From positions 1-18,909 of the forward strand of contig URPQ01000036.1 of NCBI GenBank assembly GCA_900549755.1: a stretch of DNA of 18,909 nt, written 5' to 3'. Shown here piece after piece: positions 1 through 6,171 of this stretch. This DNA comes from an uncultured Oscillospiraceae bacterium. Its GTDB lineage: Bacteria; Bacillota; Clostridia; Oscillospirales; Acutalibacteraceae. A model generated the notes under the pieces. It saw nothing but the letters and a program-made list of their open reading frames with translations, searched no databases and was not told where the DNA came from. Positions within the stretch are counted from its first letter, which is position 1; every line of letters starts with the position of its first letter. A program made the translations under genes and the position numbers.

Positions 1-624
1 CTTACGGGAGCGAATATAAAGCACTCGTGGAATGTGCTTTGGGATCCGAAATATAAGGATATGGCGCTTAATTTTGATAACCCGCGCGACGCGTTTATGA
101 CCGCGCAGATGATTTTGGGGCAGGACCTCAACACCACAAACAAAGCGGATTGGGACGCCGCCGCAGAGCTGCTTAAAAAGGGCAAAAATAATCTTCAGGA
201 TTATGTTATGGACGAGGTTTTCAGCAAAATGGAAACGGGCGAAGCGTCAATTGCCCCCTATTATGCGGGCGACTGCCTTACCATGATGGACGTTAACAAA
301 GACCTTAAATTCTTCTACCCCGAAGAGGGTACGAATATTTTTGTTGATTCAATTTGTATCCCGAAAAACGCCAAAAACGTTGAGGCGGCGCTTATGTATA
401 TAAACTTCCTGCTGGAGCCCGACGTTGCAACGGCTAACGCCGAATGTTTAGGCTATGCATCCCCCAACACGGCGGTAGTAAACAATAAGGATTACTGCTA
501 TTATCAGAACGAGGTACTCTACCCCGCCGAGACTGCTATGCCAAAGGTGCAATATTACCACGATATTGATACCGACACCAGAACCTACTACGAAAAGCTG
601 TGGAGCGAGGTTAAGCTGCACTGA
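1..624 (+). CDS. potD: Spermidine/putrescine ABC transporter substrate-binding protein PotD, C-terminal part (5' end outside window)
   Basis: This is the C-terminal 207 codons of the extracytoplasmic polyamine-binding protein that delivers spermidine or putrescine to the PotABC importer. The frame is open from base 1, so the start lies upstream. The translation shows family landmarks in order: W..LWDPKYKD, RDAF followed by a short helix and LGQDLNTT, the ligand-pocket segment APYYAGDCLTMM, then PEEGTNIFVDSICIPKNAKN, and a C-terminal ETAMPKVQYYHDIDTDTR stretch. The EEGTN...D..CIPK block is typical of PotD/PotF and of the bacterial SBP_bac family. Family members are usually about 350 residues, so roughly 140 residues plus the signal peptide are missing. 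By family habit potA, potB and potC should lie just upstream; this cannot be checked here. The gene ends at a TGA, followed by a strong terminator shared with the convergent neighbour. Confidence 0.92.
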   Translation, partial: LTGANIKHSWNVLWDPKYKDMALNFDNPRDAFMTAQMILGQDLNTTNKADWDAAAELLKKGKNNLQDYVMDEVFSKMETGEASIAPYYAGDCLTMMDVNKDLKFFYPEEGTNIFVDSICIPKNAKNVEAALMYINFLLEPDVATANAECLGYASPNTAVVNNKDYCYYQNEVLYPAETAMPKVQYYHDIDTDTRTYYEKLWSEVKLH

Positions 625-648
625 TTACAGCGCAAAATAATTAAGCAT

Positions 649-692
649 AAAAAGTGCTCATTTACCTGATTTGCAGATAGTGAGCACTTTTT
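649..692. terminator. Bidirectional rho-independent terminator between potD and the esterase gene
   Basis: A 12-bp perfect stem (AAAAAGTGCTCA at 649-660 with TGAGCACTTTTT at 681-692) encloses a 20-base loop. The arm ends supply a U-run in both directions, so it can end potD on the plus strand and the convergent hydrolase gene on the minus strand. It lies 25 bases after the potD stop and 4 bases from the other stop. Confidence 0.9.
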
Positions 693-696
693 CTTT

Positions 697-2073
697 TCAA
701 TAATTTCTTAATTCCTCCAAGTAATCGGTCACAGAGCTTGCAAAAACGAATTCCTCACAGCTCGGCTCTGACCCGGGTATAAAGGTGTAAAGCTTTTTCC
801 CGTAATAATAAACGGTGAATACCTTGCCGTTATTTTTCTCATATGCCTCACGCAGAACATCATAAACGCCGTAATTAAGCGACGCTACTATACTGTAACC
901 GCCGTCGTCTGATGATTCCAACATATAAAAGTCAATATCCTTTTCACTGAAAATTTCGGTATTTTGTGGAGAAACAAGCTTTATTTTTTCCTTATAGGTA
1001 TAGCTGTCGTCCCCCGTGCGGGCTTTGGTTTTCGTCTGCGAAAACATCCAGCAGAACATATCGCGGTCGGAGTAAGCCGCGTCCCAGGCATTATGCCCCA
1101 CACCGTAAAGCCTTTTATAATCTACCATCTTCCCGCCCGCGTTTAAAATCGCGTTATACATCTCATCCGAGGCGCCGCAGCCTATTGTGGTATCAGCCGT
1201 ACCGTGGTATATTTTTATCGGAATACCTGTCAGGTTATACGCAGAATAGGAATTGCCTCTACCGCACACCGGAACTGCCGCCGCAAATTGCTCGGGGTAT
1301 CTGTCTATAAGCGCCCATGTGGCTATTCCGCCCATTGAAAGCCCTGTTATATATATTCTGTCGGGGTCTCCCCCATATTCGCTTTTAACGCTTTCCAAAA
1401 GCCGCAATGCGGCGCCGAGCCAGCCGTTTTCATCACCGTAGCCTTCATCGAGGCTCCACCAGCCGTTAGTGGGACATTGCGGTGCTAATATTATGCTGCC
1501 CGATATAATATCGCCCGCAGCGTTGAACATACCCTTGAAATTACGGATTTGCGCGAAGTTATCAGCCCCACGCTCTCCTGCGCCGTGCAAAAGGAACAGA
1601 ATCGGCGTTTTCTTGCCTTTTTGGATATTTTTCGGTATATAAATTCTGTATGGCAGGGTTTTTCCGCTTTGGCTGTCAAAAAACTCTTTTTCCGCAAGGT
1701 CGGTGCTGCTGCATATCGTCTCCTTAGCCGGCTTGAAAAGCTTTGTCACCTTTTCAGGGCGTACCGACTTCACAGCCGCGCTGCTTTGCTGTGACGCTTT
1801 TGCTGAGGCAGCCTGCTCCCCCTGCTTTTTTTGAGATGACTGAACCCTTGAGGCAGACGGCTGACTGCTTTCCTCCGCGGTACTTTCCGCAACGGTGCTG
1901 TCCGCAACGGTGCTGTCCGCCTTGCTTACCTGCCTGCCGGATACCGTATCGTTCTTCTTTACGCTGACGTGTGAGGTGTTTCTGAAATATTTCGGTAAAA
2001 GAAATATCGCCCCCAGCGATAATGAAACCGAAACCAAAGCCGCAACAGAAATAATTATAATCCTCTTTATCAT
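697..2073 (-). CDS. Membrane-anchored alpha/beta hydrolase, predicted esterase/peptidase (PHB depolymerase-like)
   Basis: Residues 5-27 form a hydrophobic N-terminal segment preceded by MIKR and followed by KYFRN, so a signal anchor rather than a lipobox. Residues 35-115 are a low-complexity Ser/Ala/Lys linker. An alpha/beta hydrolase domain follows (about 125-348): oxyanion segment FLLHGAGERG, nucleophile elbow GLSMGG with Ser246, HGTAD with Asp294, and GVGHNAW with His327. This complete triad fits the predicted-peptidase/feruloyl-esterase-like families (COG4099 style). About 110 extra residues at the C-terminus (350-458) match no domain I recognise. The substrate is unknown; an ester such as acetylated or feruloylated polysaccharide is plausible because the enzyme would act outside the cell. 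The start is secure: AAGGAGG lies 7 bases before the ATG. It appears monocistronic, with its own promoter and terminator. Confidence 0.85.
   Translation of the reverse strand: MIKRIIIISVAALVSVSLSLGAIFLLPKYFRNTSHVSVKKNDTVSGRQVSKADSTVADSTVAESTAEESSQPSASRVQSSQKKQGEQAASAKASQQSSAAVKSVRPEKVTKLFKPAKETICSSTDLAEKEFFDSQSGKTLPYRIYIPKNIQKGKKTPILFLLHGAGERGADNFAQIRNFKGMFNAAGDIISGSIILAPQCPTNGWWSLDEGYGDENGWLGAALRLLESVKSEYGGDPDRIYITGLSMGGIATWALIDRYPEQFAAAVPVCGRGNSYSAYNLTGIPIKIYHGTADTTIGCGASDEMYNAILNAGGKMVDYKRLYGVGHNAWDAAYSDRDMFCWMFSQTKTKARTGDDSYTYKEKIKLVSPQNTEIFSEKDIDFYMLESSDDGGYSIVASLNYGVYDVLREAYEKNNGKVFTVYYYGKKLYTFIPGSEPSCEEFVFASSVTDYLEELRNY
1886..1920. repeat. 15-bp tandem repeat in the linker of the esterase
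   Basis: The unit TCCGCAACGGTGCTG occurs twice in direct succession (1886-1900, 1901-1915), followed by a partial third TCCGC. On the coding strand it gives the repeated pentapeptide DSTVA. Being in frame (15 bases), copy-number change would alter only linker length. Confidence 0.85.
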
Positions 2074-2093
2074 AAAGTTCCCTCCTTAAAATA

Positions 2094-2121
2094 ATTATAC
2101 ACAATTTTTACATTTTTTCAA
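2094..2121 (-). promoter_or_regulatory. Sigma-A-type promoter of the esterase gene
   Basis: On the minus strand TTGAAA (2116-2121), a 16-base spacer and a perfect TATAAT (2094-2099) lie just before the gene. The predicted start of transcription, near 2087, falls on the first base of the AAGGAGG ribosome site, giving an unusually short leader of about 14 bases. The -35 box lies just beyond the U-tail of the metI terminator. Confidence 0.7.
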
Positions 2122-2122
2122 C

Positions 2123-2173
2123 AAAAAAAATAAACAAAAATCCACCTTCTCTGTGTAAGTAGGAGGTGGATTT
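2123..2173 (-). terminator. Rho-independent terminator of the metQNI operon
   Basis: On the minus strand a 10-bp stem (AAATCCACCT with AGGTGGATTT; arms at 2164-2173 and 2138-2147) with a 16-base loop is followed by a T-rich tail (2123-2137). It lies 65 bases after the metI stop and directly before the promoter of the next gene. Confidence 0.85.
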
Positions 2174-2238
2174 ACATTCTATAAAGACGGAGGGGTTGTC
2201 AGAAAAGTAAAACGCAGCAAAAAACTTAAATACCCAAA

Positions 2239-2940
2239 TCAAGCCTTAATTCTTTTATCACAGCGGGTTGCAAGGCGTGTGCCTATGCTCTGGAAAAGCT
2301 GAACCAGCACTATAAGAAAGACAACCGCAAAAATCATTACAAGATATTTATATCTGTAATAGCCGTAGTTAATGGCTATTTTGCCGAGTCCGCCGCCGCC
2401 GATAATACCGCTCATTGCAGAGTAACCGAGAACGGTTGTTATTGCAAGCGTAGCGTCGGATATAAGCGAGGGTACGCTTTCGGGTATCATAACCTTTACG
2501 ATTATCTGGAACGGCGAAGCACCCATACTCTGCGCGGTTTCAATGATATTCGGGTTTATCTCCCTCATACTGCTTTCAACAAGGCGCGCGATAAACGGAA
2601 AAGCCGCAATAACAAGCGGTACTACCGTAGCGGGCGTGCCTACCACCGTGCCCACTATAAGGCGGGTAAGCGGGAAAACCATTATCATAAGTATTAGGAA
2701 CGGTACCGAGCGCAAAAGGTTAATTAAAACATTTAAAAAATGCAAAATGCCTTTAGGCACACGCAGAATTTTTCCGTTTTCCCCCGCCACAAGCAATATG
2801 CCGAGCGGCAAGCCGATAACCGCCGCAAAAAACGTGGAAAGCACCGTTACATACACGGTTTCCCAAATGGCAAGCGGAAACTGATTTTTAAGTATATCCA
2901 TAGCCGTTGTAAATTCTTCGGACGCAAAAAAGCTGCTCAT
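2239..2940 (-). CDS. metI: Methionine ABC transporter permease MetI
   Basis: This is the membrane channel subunit of the MetQNI importer for D/L-methionine and related compounds. The 233-residue protein has about five hydrophobic segments (roughly 25-50, 60-80, 85-110, 150-175, 200-225). The cytoplasmic EAA-type coupling loop appears as SMGASPFQIIVKVMIPESVP, followed by the GYSAMSGIIGGGGLG stretch typical of MetI. The length is close to the family norm of about 217-220. It is translationally coupled to metN: the last A of the metN TAA is the first A of the metI ATG, and a strong AGGAGGT site lies inside the end of metN. It is the last gene of the operon. Confidence 0.95.
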   Translation of the reverse strand: MSSFFASEEFTTAMDILKNQFPLAIWETVYVTVLSTFFAAVIGLPLGILLVAGENGKILRVPKGILHFLNVLINLLRSVPFLILMIMVFPLTRLIVGTVVGTPATVVPLVIAAFPFIARLVESSMREINPNIIETAQSMGASPFQIIVKVMIPESVPSLISDATLAITTVLGYSAMSGIIGGGGLGKIAINYGYYRYKYLVMIFAVVFLIVLVQLFQSIGTRLATRCDKRIKA

Positions 2941-3944
2941 TACTGCTTTACCTCCTCTACAAATATATCTGGAATACTACCAAGGTAATCAAGCGCCCTC
3001 TGCGTTTGCTCTTTGCCGCCCGAAATACCCAGCAGCATATTGCCGTATGCCTTATCGCCTATGCTGCGGGTAGACGCCGAAAGAATACTTGCGGCAATAT
3101 TTTCCTCCATAGCCATTTTCGCTATAAGCGGCGTTTCGGTGGCGTTTGCGCCGTTAAACACAACGCGTATGACCGCGCCGTCCTCCCCGCTCATAACCGG
3201 GTTTTGGTAACCCTCGGGGTAAACCAGGCGCTTTGCCGCCTCGGATTTGGGCGATGAGAAAACACCGCTCACCGCGCCCTCTTCGGCAACTGTGCCGCCG
3301 TCAAGTATGGCAACGCGGGTGCAAATCTGCTCAACAACGCTCATCTGGTGGGTTATTATAATAACGGTAATGCCTAATCTATCGTGAATATCACGGATAA
3401 GTGAAAGTATGGATTGCGTGGTTTGCGGGTCAAGCGCGCTTGTAGCCTCATCACAAAGCAGAATTTTAGGGTGCGTTGCAAGCGCGCGGGCAATGGCTAC
3501 ACGCTGCTGCTGACCGCCGGATAGCTGCGCGGGGTAGCTTTTAAACTTATCCCCCAGCCCTACAAGCTCCAAAAGCTCGGCGGCGCGCTTTTCCGCCTCT
3601 GCTTTTTTCACGCCTGCCAATTCAAGCGGAAAGCATACGTTTTTAAGGCAGTTCCGCTGCATAAGCAGGTTAAAGCCCTGAAATATCATTGTAATATCTC
3701 TGCGCTTTTCCCTGAGCTCCCTTTGCGATAATTCGGTCATGCTTTTGCCGTCAATCAAAATATCGCCGCTTGTGGGGCGTTCAAGCATATTTATGCAGCG
3801 CACAAGCGTGCTTTTGCCCGCACCGCTCATACCTATAATGCCGTATATCTCGCCGTCGGGTATTGTAAGCGTTATATCCTTCAGCGCGTCAACCGTACCG
3901 CCCGATACGCCGAAGGTTTTAGAAAGGTGTTTTATTTCTATCAT
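2940..3944 (-). CDS. metN: Methionine import ATP-binding protein MetN
   Basis: This ATPase powers the MetQNI importer. Its 334 residues include Walker A GMSGAGKST (38-46), Q-loop MIFQGFNLL (87-95), ABC signature LSGGQQQR (141-148), Walker B ILLCDEATSALDP (161-173) and an H-loop with THQMSVV. The C-terminal 257-334 is an ACT-like NIL domain (VIRVVFNG...TPLIAKMA...NMLLGISGG), which in characterised MetN proteins binds methionine and shuts off transport (transinhibition). An intact NIL domain supports methionine import rather than another amino acid. The start ATG is preceded by CGGAG. It lies between metQ and metI, with a hairpin in the metQ-metN gap. Confidence 0.96.
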   Translation of the reverse strand: MIEIKHLSKTFGVSGGTVDALKDITLTIPDGEIYGIIGMSGAGKSTLVRCINMLERPTSGDILIDGKSMTELSQRELREKRRDITMIFQGFNLLMQRNCLKNVCFPLELAGVKKAEAEKRAAELLELVGLGDKFKSYPAQLSGGQQQRVAIARALATHPKILLCDEATSALDPQTTQSILSLIRDIHDRLGITVIIITHQMSVVEQICTRVAILDGGTVAEEGAVSGVFSSPKSEAAKRLVYPEGYQNPVMSGEDGAVIRVVFNGANATETPLIAKMAMEENIAASILSASTRSIGDKAYGNMLLGISGGKEQTQRALDYLGSIPDIFVEEVKQ

Positions 3945-3969
3945 TGTTTTCTCCGTTTATATAACACAA

Positions 3970-4005
3970 CTGTAACGCCGACCGCGTTTGCGAACAGCGT
4001 TACAG
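3970..4005 (-). other. Intra-operon hairpin between metQ and metN
   Basis: A perfect 9-bp inverted repeat (CTGTAACGC at 3970-3978, GCGTTACAG at 3997-4005) with an 18-base loop lies 13 bases after the metQ stop and 25 bases before the metN start. On the minus strand it is followed by TTGTGTTATA rather than a U-run, so it is not a convincing terminator. It may protect the 3' end of a metQ segment, giving more binding protein than ATPase; that role is inference. Confidence 0.65.
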
Positions 4006-4018
4006 TATATTTTATAAT

Positions 4019-4870
4019 TTATTTTTCAATGGCGTCAAGGCTTGACTGCTTACCGCCGTAAAGACCCATAGGCTCAACGTGGATAGCCGCAACCGATACC
4101 ACCTTTGTGCCGTTTTCTTTATTGAAGTTTTCAAGGTAAGGCAGGTGCTGGAAGTAGTTAGCGTCAATTTCGCCGCTGTCAACAACGTTGTTCGGCTGAA
4201 CGTAATCGGTAAATTCCTTAACGTCAAGCGTTATATTCTTTTTCTCAAGAATTTTCTTGGCAACCGCAAGTATTTCTGCATGGGGTGTGGGAGAAGCCGC
4301 AACCGTGATTTTCGTACCGGAAAGCTTAGCGTAATCTACCGATGAATCATAGCCGTCGCCGGGATTTTCAACAACGCTTACAACCGAGCCGTTGTACTTA
4401 TCAGCAATGAAATCGGCAACCTCTTTGCTTTCAAGCGCGGCTTTGAGTGCCTTTATAGCATCGGTGTTTTCCTTGCCCTCTTTAACCGCTAAAATATTGC
4501 TGTAAGCGGAGAATGAACCCTCAATCGCAAGCGAATCCTTTACGGGGTTAAGGTCAGCCTCAATTGCGTAGTTGGAATTGATAACTGCGTAATCAACATC
4601 CTTAAGCGCGTTGGGAAGCTGAGCCGCCTCAATTTCCTGGAACTTGATGTTGTGGGGGTTTTCGGCAATATCGTTTACCGTGGCGGTGATTGTTGCGCCG
4701 TCTTTAAGCTTAATATATCCTTTTGCTTCAAGTAAGAGAAGTGCGCGAGCCTCGTTTGTCGCGTCGTTCGGCACCGCAATAGTAACCGAGCCGCTGTCCT
4801 TACCGCCGCAGCCCGCAAAGGCTGTAACCAAAAGTGCCGCTGTTAATAATACTGCAAATATTTTTTTCAT
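4019..4870 (-). CDS. metQ: Methionine-binding lipoprotein MetQ
   Basis: This is the lipid-anchored substrate-binding protein of the MetQNI importer (NlpA/MetQ family). The start is taken at the ATG giving MKKIFAVLLT; a TTG six codons upstream would be in frame but overlaps the ribosome site GAAAGGTAG. The 283 residues begin with a lipoprotein signal ending TAFAGC, with Cys21 as the lipidated residue, then a Gly/Ser-rich link and the binding domain. Family signatures include IKFQEIEAAQLPNALKDVDY, the INSNYA hinge segment, NPVKDSLAIEG, and EFTDYVQPNNVVDSGEIDANYFQHLPYL, which in MetQ homologues is well conserved. Here metQ is promoter-proximal, which differs from the E. coli metNIQ order. A leader with a small reading frame precedes it. 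Confidence 0.95.
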   Translation of the reverse strand: MKKIFAVLLTAALLVTAFAGCGGKDSGSVTIAVPNDATNEARALLLLEAKGYIKLKDGATITATVNDIAENPHNIKFQEIEAAQLPNALKDVDYAVINSNYAIEADLNPVKDSLAIEGSFSAYSNILAVKEGKENTDAIKALKAALESKEVADFIADKYNGSVVSVVENPGDGYDSSVDYAKLSGTKITVAASPTPHAEILAVAKKILEKKNITLDVKEFTDYVQPNNVVDSGEIDANYFQHLPYLENFNKENGTKVVSVAAIHVEPMGLYGGKQSSLDAIEK

Positions 4871-4927
4871 TTTAAATCTACCTTTCAAATTCTTTTTATA
4901 TGAAGTATTGCGTATGAATTACAAGTT

Positions 4928-5011
4928 TCACATTCGGAAATCCGTACATCGGGTTGCCGCAGCGCTTTTTGCCCGCGATATTAACCCATATCCGCATTTT
5001 GTTTTTATCAC
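4928..5011 (-). CDS. Small leader ORF (27 codons) upstream of metQ, possible regulatory leader peptide
   Basis: I do not recognise this family. The frame starts with GTG and has a textbook AAGGAG (5021-5026) with a 9-base spacing, a better site than that of metQ itself. It begins about 26 bases after the predicted transcription start and ends in TGA 57 bases before the metQ ATG. The peptide is basic, opens with IKTKCGYG, and ends SAAATRCTDFRM, with Cys at 6 and 22 and a terminal Met. Within the frame GGGTT (4983-4987) can pair with AACCC (4951-4955) to close a hairpin. The location, between promoter and methionine importer, suggests translation-dependent control. Cys and Met are present but not in runs as in classical attenuators. 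The coding call rests on the signals around it, not on homology. Confidence 0.55.
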   Translation of the reverse strand: MIKTKCGYGLISRAKSAAATRCTDFRM

Positions 5012-5043
5012 GGTTTTCAGCTCCTTTTTGTTTCGTTGACGTT

Positions 5044-5073
5044 AGTATACTACAAAATTTTCGTTTTGTCCAA
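5044..5073 (-). promoter_or_regulatory. Sigma-A promoter of the metQNI operon
   Basis: On the minus strand TTGGAC (5068-5073), an 18-base spacer and TATACT (5044-5049) precede the leader. Transcription would start near 5037, giving a metQ leader of about 165 bases. No S-box (SAM-I) core or T-box sequence is recognisable in that leader. Confidence 0.7.
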
Positions 5074-5090
5074 TATCCTATAAAAATAGT

Positions 5091-5115
5091 GAGTTATAAA
5101 TTTTAACTATAACTC
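5091..5115. promoter_or_regulatory. Dyad upstream of the metQ -35 box, possible activator site
   Basis: A perfect 8-bp inverted repeat (GAGTTATA at 5091-5098, TATAACTC at 5108-5115) with a 9-base AT-rich spacer lies 17 bases upstream of the -35 box, a usual place for a LysR-type activator. On the minus strand the core reads TATAGTTAAAATTTATA, partly matching the MET-box reported for methionine genes of lactic acid bacteria (TATAGTT-N3-AACTATA); one half matches well, the other only at TATA. Confidence 0.4.
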
Positions 5116-5130
5116 GGGCATTTTAGGCAT

Positions 5131-5172
5131 AAAAAACAGGCGAAGAAACTTTTACGGTTCTTCACCTGTTTT
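5131..5172 (-). terminator. Rho-independent terminator of the CAP-like lipoprotein gene
   Basis: Arms 5133-5147 and 5158-5172 pair over 14 of 15 positions with a 10-base loop (on the minus strand AAAACAGG and GAAGAA-type blocks). The minus-strand transcript ends in a run of six U. It lies 15 bases after the gene's stop codon and insulates metQ from it. Confidence 0.88.
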
Positions 5173-5187
5173 GTATAATGTAATATT

Positions 5188-6042
5188 TCAGCCCCAAAGC
5201 ACCAAAGCCCAATGGATGTTTTCGCCATCTACAATCGTTTTAAGCGAAATCCATTTATACTCGCTGCCGAGAATATCTTTTTTATGGTTTTCATCAGCCT
5301 GCAATGCCTCAAATGCCTTTTGCGCAGTATCATTTCCGCTTATCTGGCACTTGCCGCTGTGCTCTGCGTTCAGCTTGGCAAGTTCTGCCTCATATTCGTC
5401 GGTTTTGCCCAAAGCTAAATATTCAGCCAGCTTAGCCGCGTTTTCATCACTCGGCAGCTCAAGCATTGCAATTTTAGCTTCTGTACGGGCTTCGTTTATA
5501 AGCTTAAGCAGTTCCTTTTCAAGCTCTGCGGGTTTAAGCTTTTCTACCGTTTTTGTTTCTTTATTACCGCATACAGTGCAGATACGCTCTTTTTTACCAT
5601 CAACAAATGCGGTAGGATTATCGATCATTGACCAATCGCCCCATTCATGAATACCGGTTTTTTTCTTGCCTTTTTCGGTATACCACCGCCCGCAGCTGCA
5701 TTTATAAAGAGTGTAGCCGTCTTCGGTACAGGTAGGATTAACTCTGGTAATTTTATATGCGTGCTTATGCGGTTCGCTGCTTGAATCACTGCGTGGTTCA
5801 CTGCTCGCATTATTATGCGGCTTTGAAGCAACGGAAGAAACATCGCTGCTGACAGTGGAAGAATCCGAGCTGACAGGAGTATCATCCGAGATGACAGGAG
5901 TATCATCCGAGCTGACCGACGGTTTACTGCTTACCGTGCCTGATGAGTCAGACGAGGTATTGCCTTTATTCTTACAACCGACAAAACTAAAAACTATAAG
6001 AAATGCTATGGCAATTACTGCCGTAAGTTTTTTTATTTGCAT
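5188..6042 (-). CDS. Secreted lipoprotein with Ser-rich linker, Cys-pair region and weak CAP-like C-terminal domain
   Basis: The 284-residue product has a lipoprotein signal (hydrophobic 5-20, SFVGC with Cys23). A Ser/Asp/Pro-rich linker spans about 28-92 and carries a DDTPV repeat. A Cys-containing module follows (93-170): PTCTEDGYTLYKCSCG (Cys105, 115, 117), then HEWGDW and RICTVCGNKE (Cys155, 158). It resembles the zinc-ribbon-like repeats found in many secreted proteins of gut Clostridia; metal binding is inference. The last 110 residues begin with ELLKLINEARTEA and end HKKDILGSEYKWISLKTI..IHWALVLW, resembling the first helix and final strands of a CAP/SCP domain. The conserved His and Glu of active CAP proteins are not evident. 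An extracytoplasmic envelope role is likely, function unknown. The start has GGAGG 8 bases upstream. Confidence 0.75.
   Translation of the reverse strand: MQIKKLTAVIAIAFLIVFSFVGCKNKGNTSSDSSGTVSSKPSVSSDDTPVISDDTPVSSDSSTVSSDVSSVASKPHNNASSEPRSDSSSEPHKHAYKITRVNPTCTEDGYTLYKCSCGRWYTEKGKKKTGIHEWGDWSMIDNPTAFVDGKKERICTVCGNKETKTVEKLKPAELEKELLKLINEARTEAKIAMLELPSDENAAKLAEYLALGKTDEYEAELAKLNAEHSGKCQISGNDTAQKAFEALQADENHKKDILGSEYKWISLKTIVDGENIHWALVLWG
5865..5916. repeat. 21-bp in-frame tandem repeat in the lipoprotein linker
   Basis: Two copies of a 21-base unit starting CCGAG(C/A)TGACAGGAGT (5865-5885, 5886-5906) and a partial third (5907-5916) encode DDTPVIS/DDTPVSS. The period is a multiple of three, so expansion or contraction keeps the frame. 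Confidence 0.85.
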
Positions 6043-6081
6043 TATTTATCCTCCGAAAATCAATTCGTTTGATATGCCACT

Positions 6082-6110
6082 ATTATATTACATTATCAGT
6101 GTTTTGTCAA
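6082..6110 (-). promoter_or_regulatory. Consensus sigma-A promoter of the CAP-like lipoprotein gene
   Basis: The minus strand carries a perfect TTGACA (6105-6110), a 17-base spacer and a perfect TATAAT (6082-6087), 39 bases before the ATG. Such a full-consensus promoter suggests strong constitutive expression. Confidence 0.88.
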
Positions 6111-6140
6111 TATTGTAATAACAAACCGTCGAATTTTCGG

Positions 6141-6164
6141 AAAAATGCTGAATTAAACTCGGCA
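6141..6164 (-). terminator. Weak possible terminator after nifU
   Basis: On the minus strand TGCCGA (6159-6164) and TCAGCA (6146-6151) pair at 5 of 6 positions around a 7-base loop, followed by five T. It lies 7 bases after the nifU stop. The stem is short and carries a mismatch, so some read-through to the lipoprotein gene is possible. Confidence 0.4.
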
Positions 6165-6171
6165 GATATAG

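Noticed and set aside
1754..2104. Minus-strand 116-codon frame overlapping the esterase N-terminus
   Set aside because: It is a frame shadow of the repetitive Ser-rich linker; the esterase frame has the ribosome site and the signal anchor.
4871..5037. SAM (S-box) or T-box riboswitch in the metQ leader
   Set aside because: No conserved S-box core, K-turn pattern or T-box sequence is visible, and no leader terminator is present before metQ.
4644..5039. 131-codon plus-strand frame across the metQ start and leader
   Set aside because: It is antisense to metQ's signal region, its translation resembles no protein, and it has no ribosome site; metQ itself is certain.
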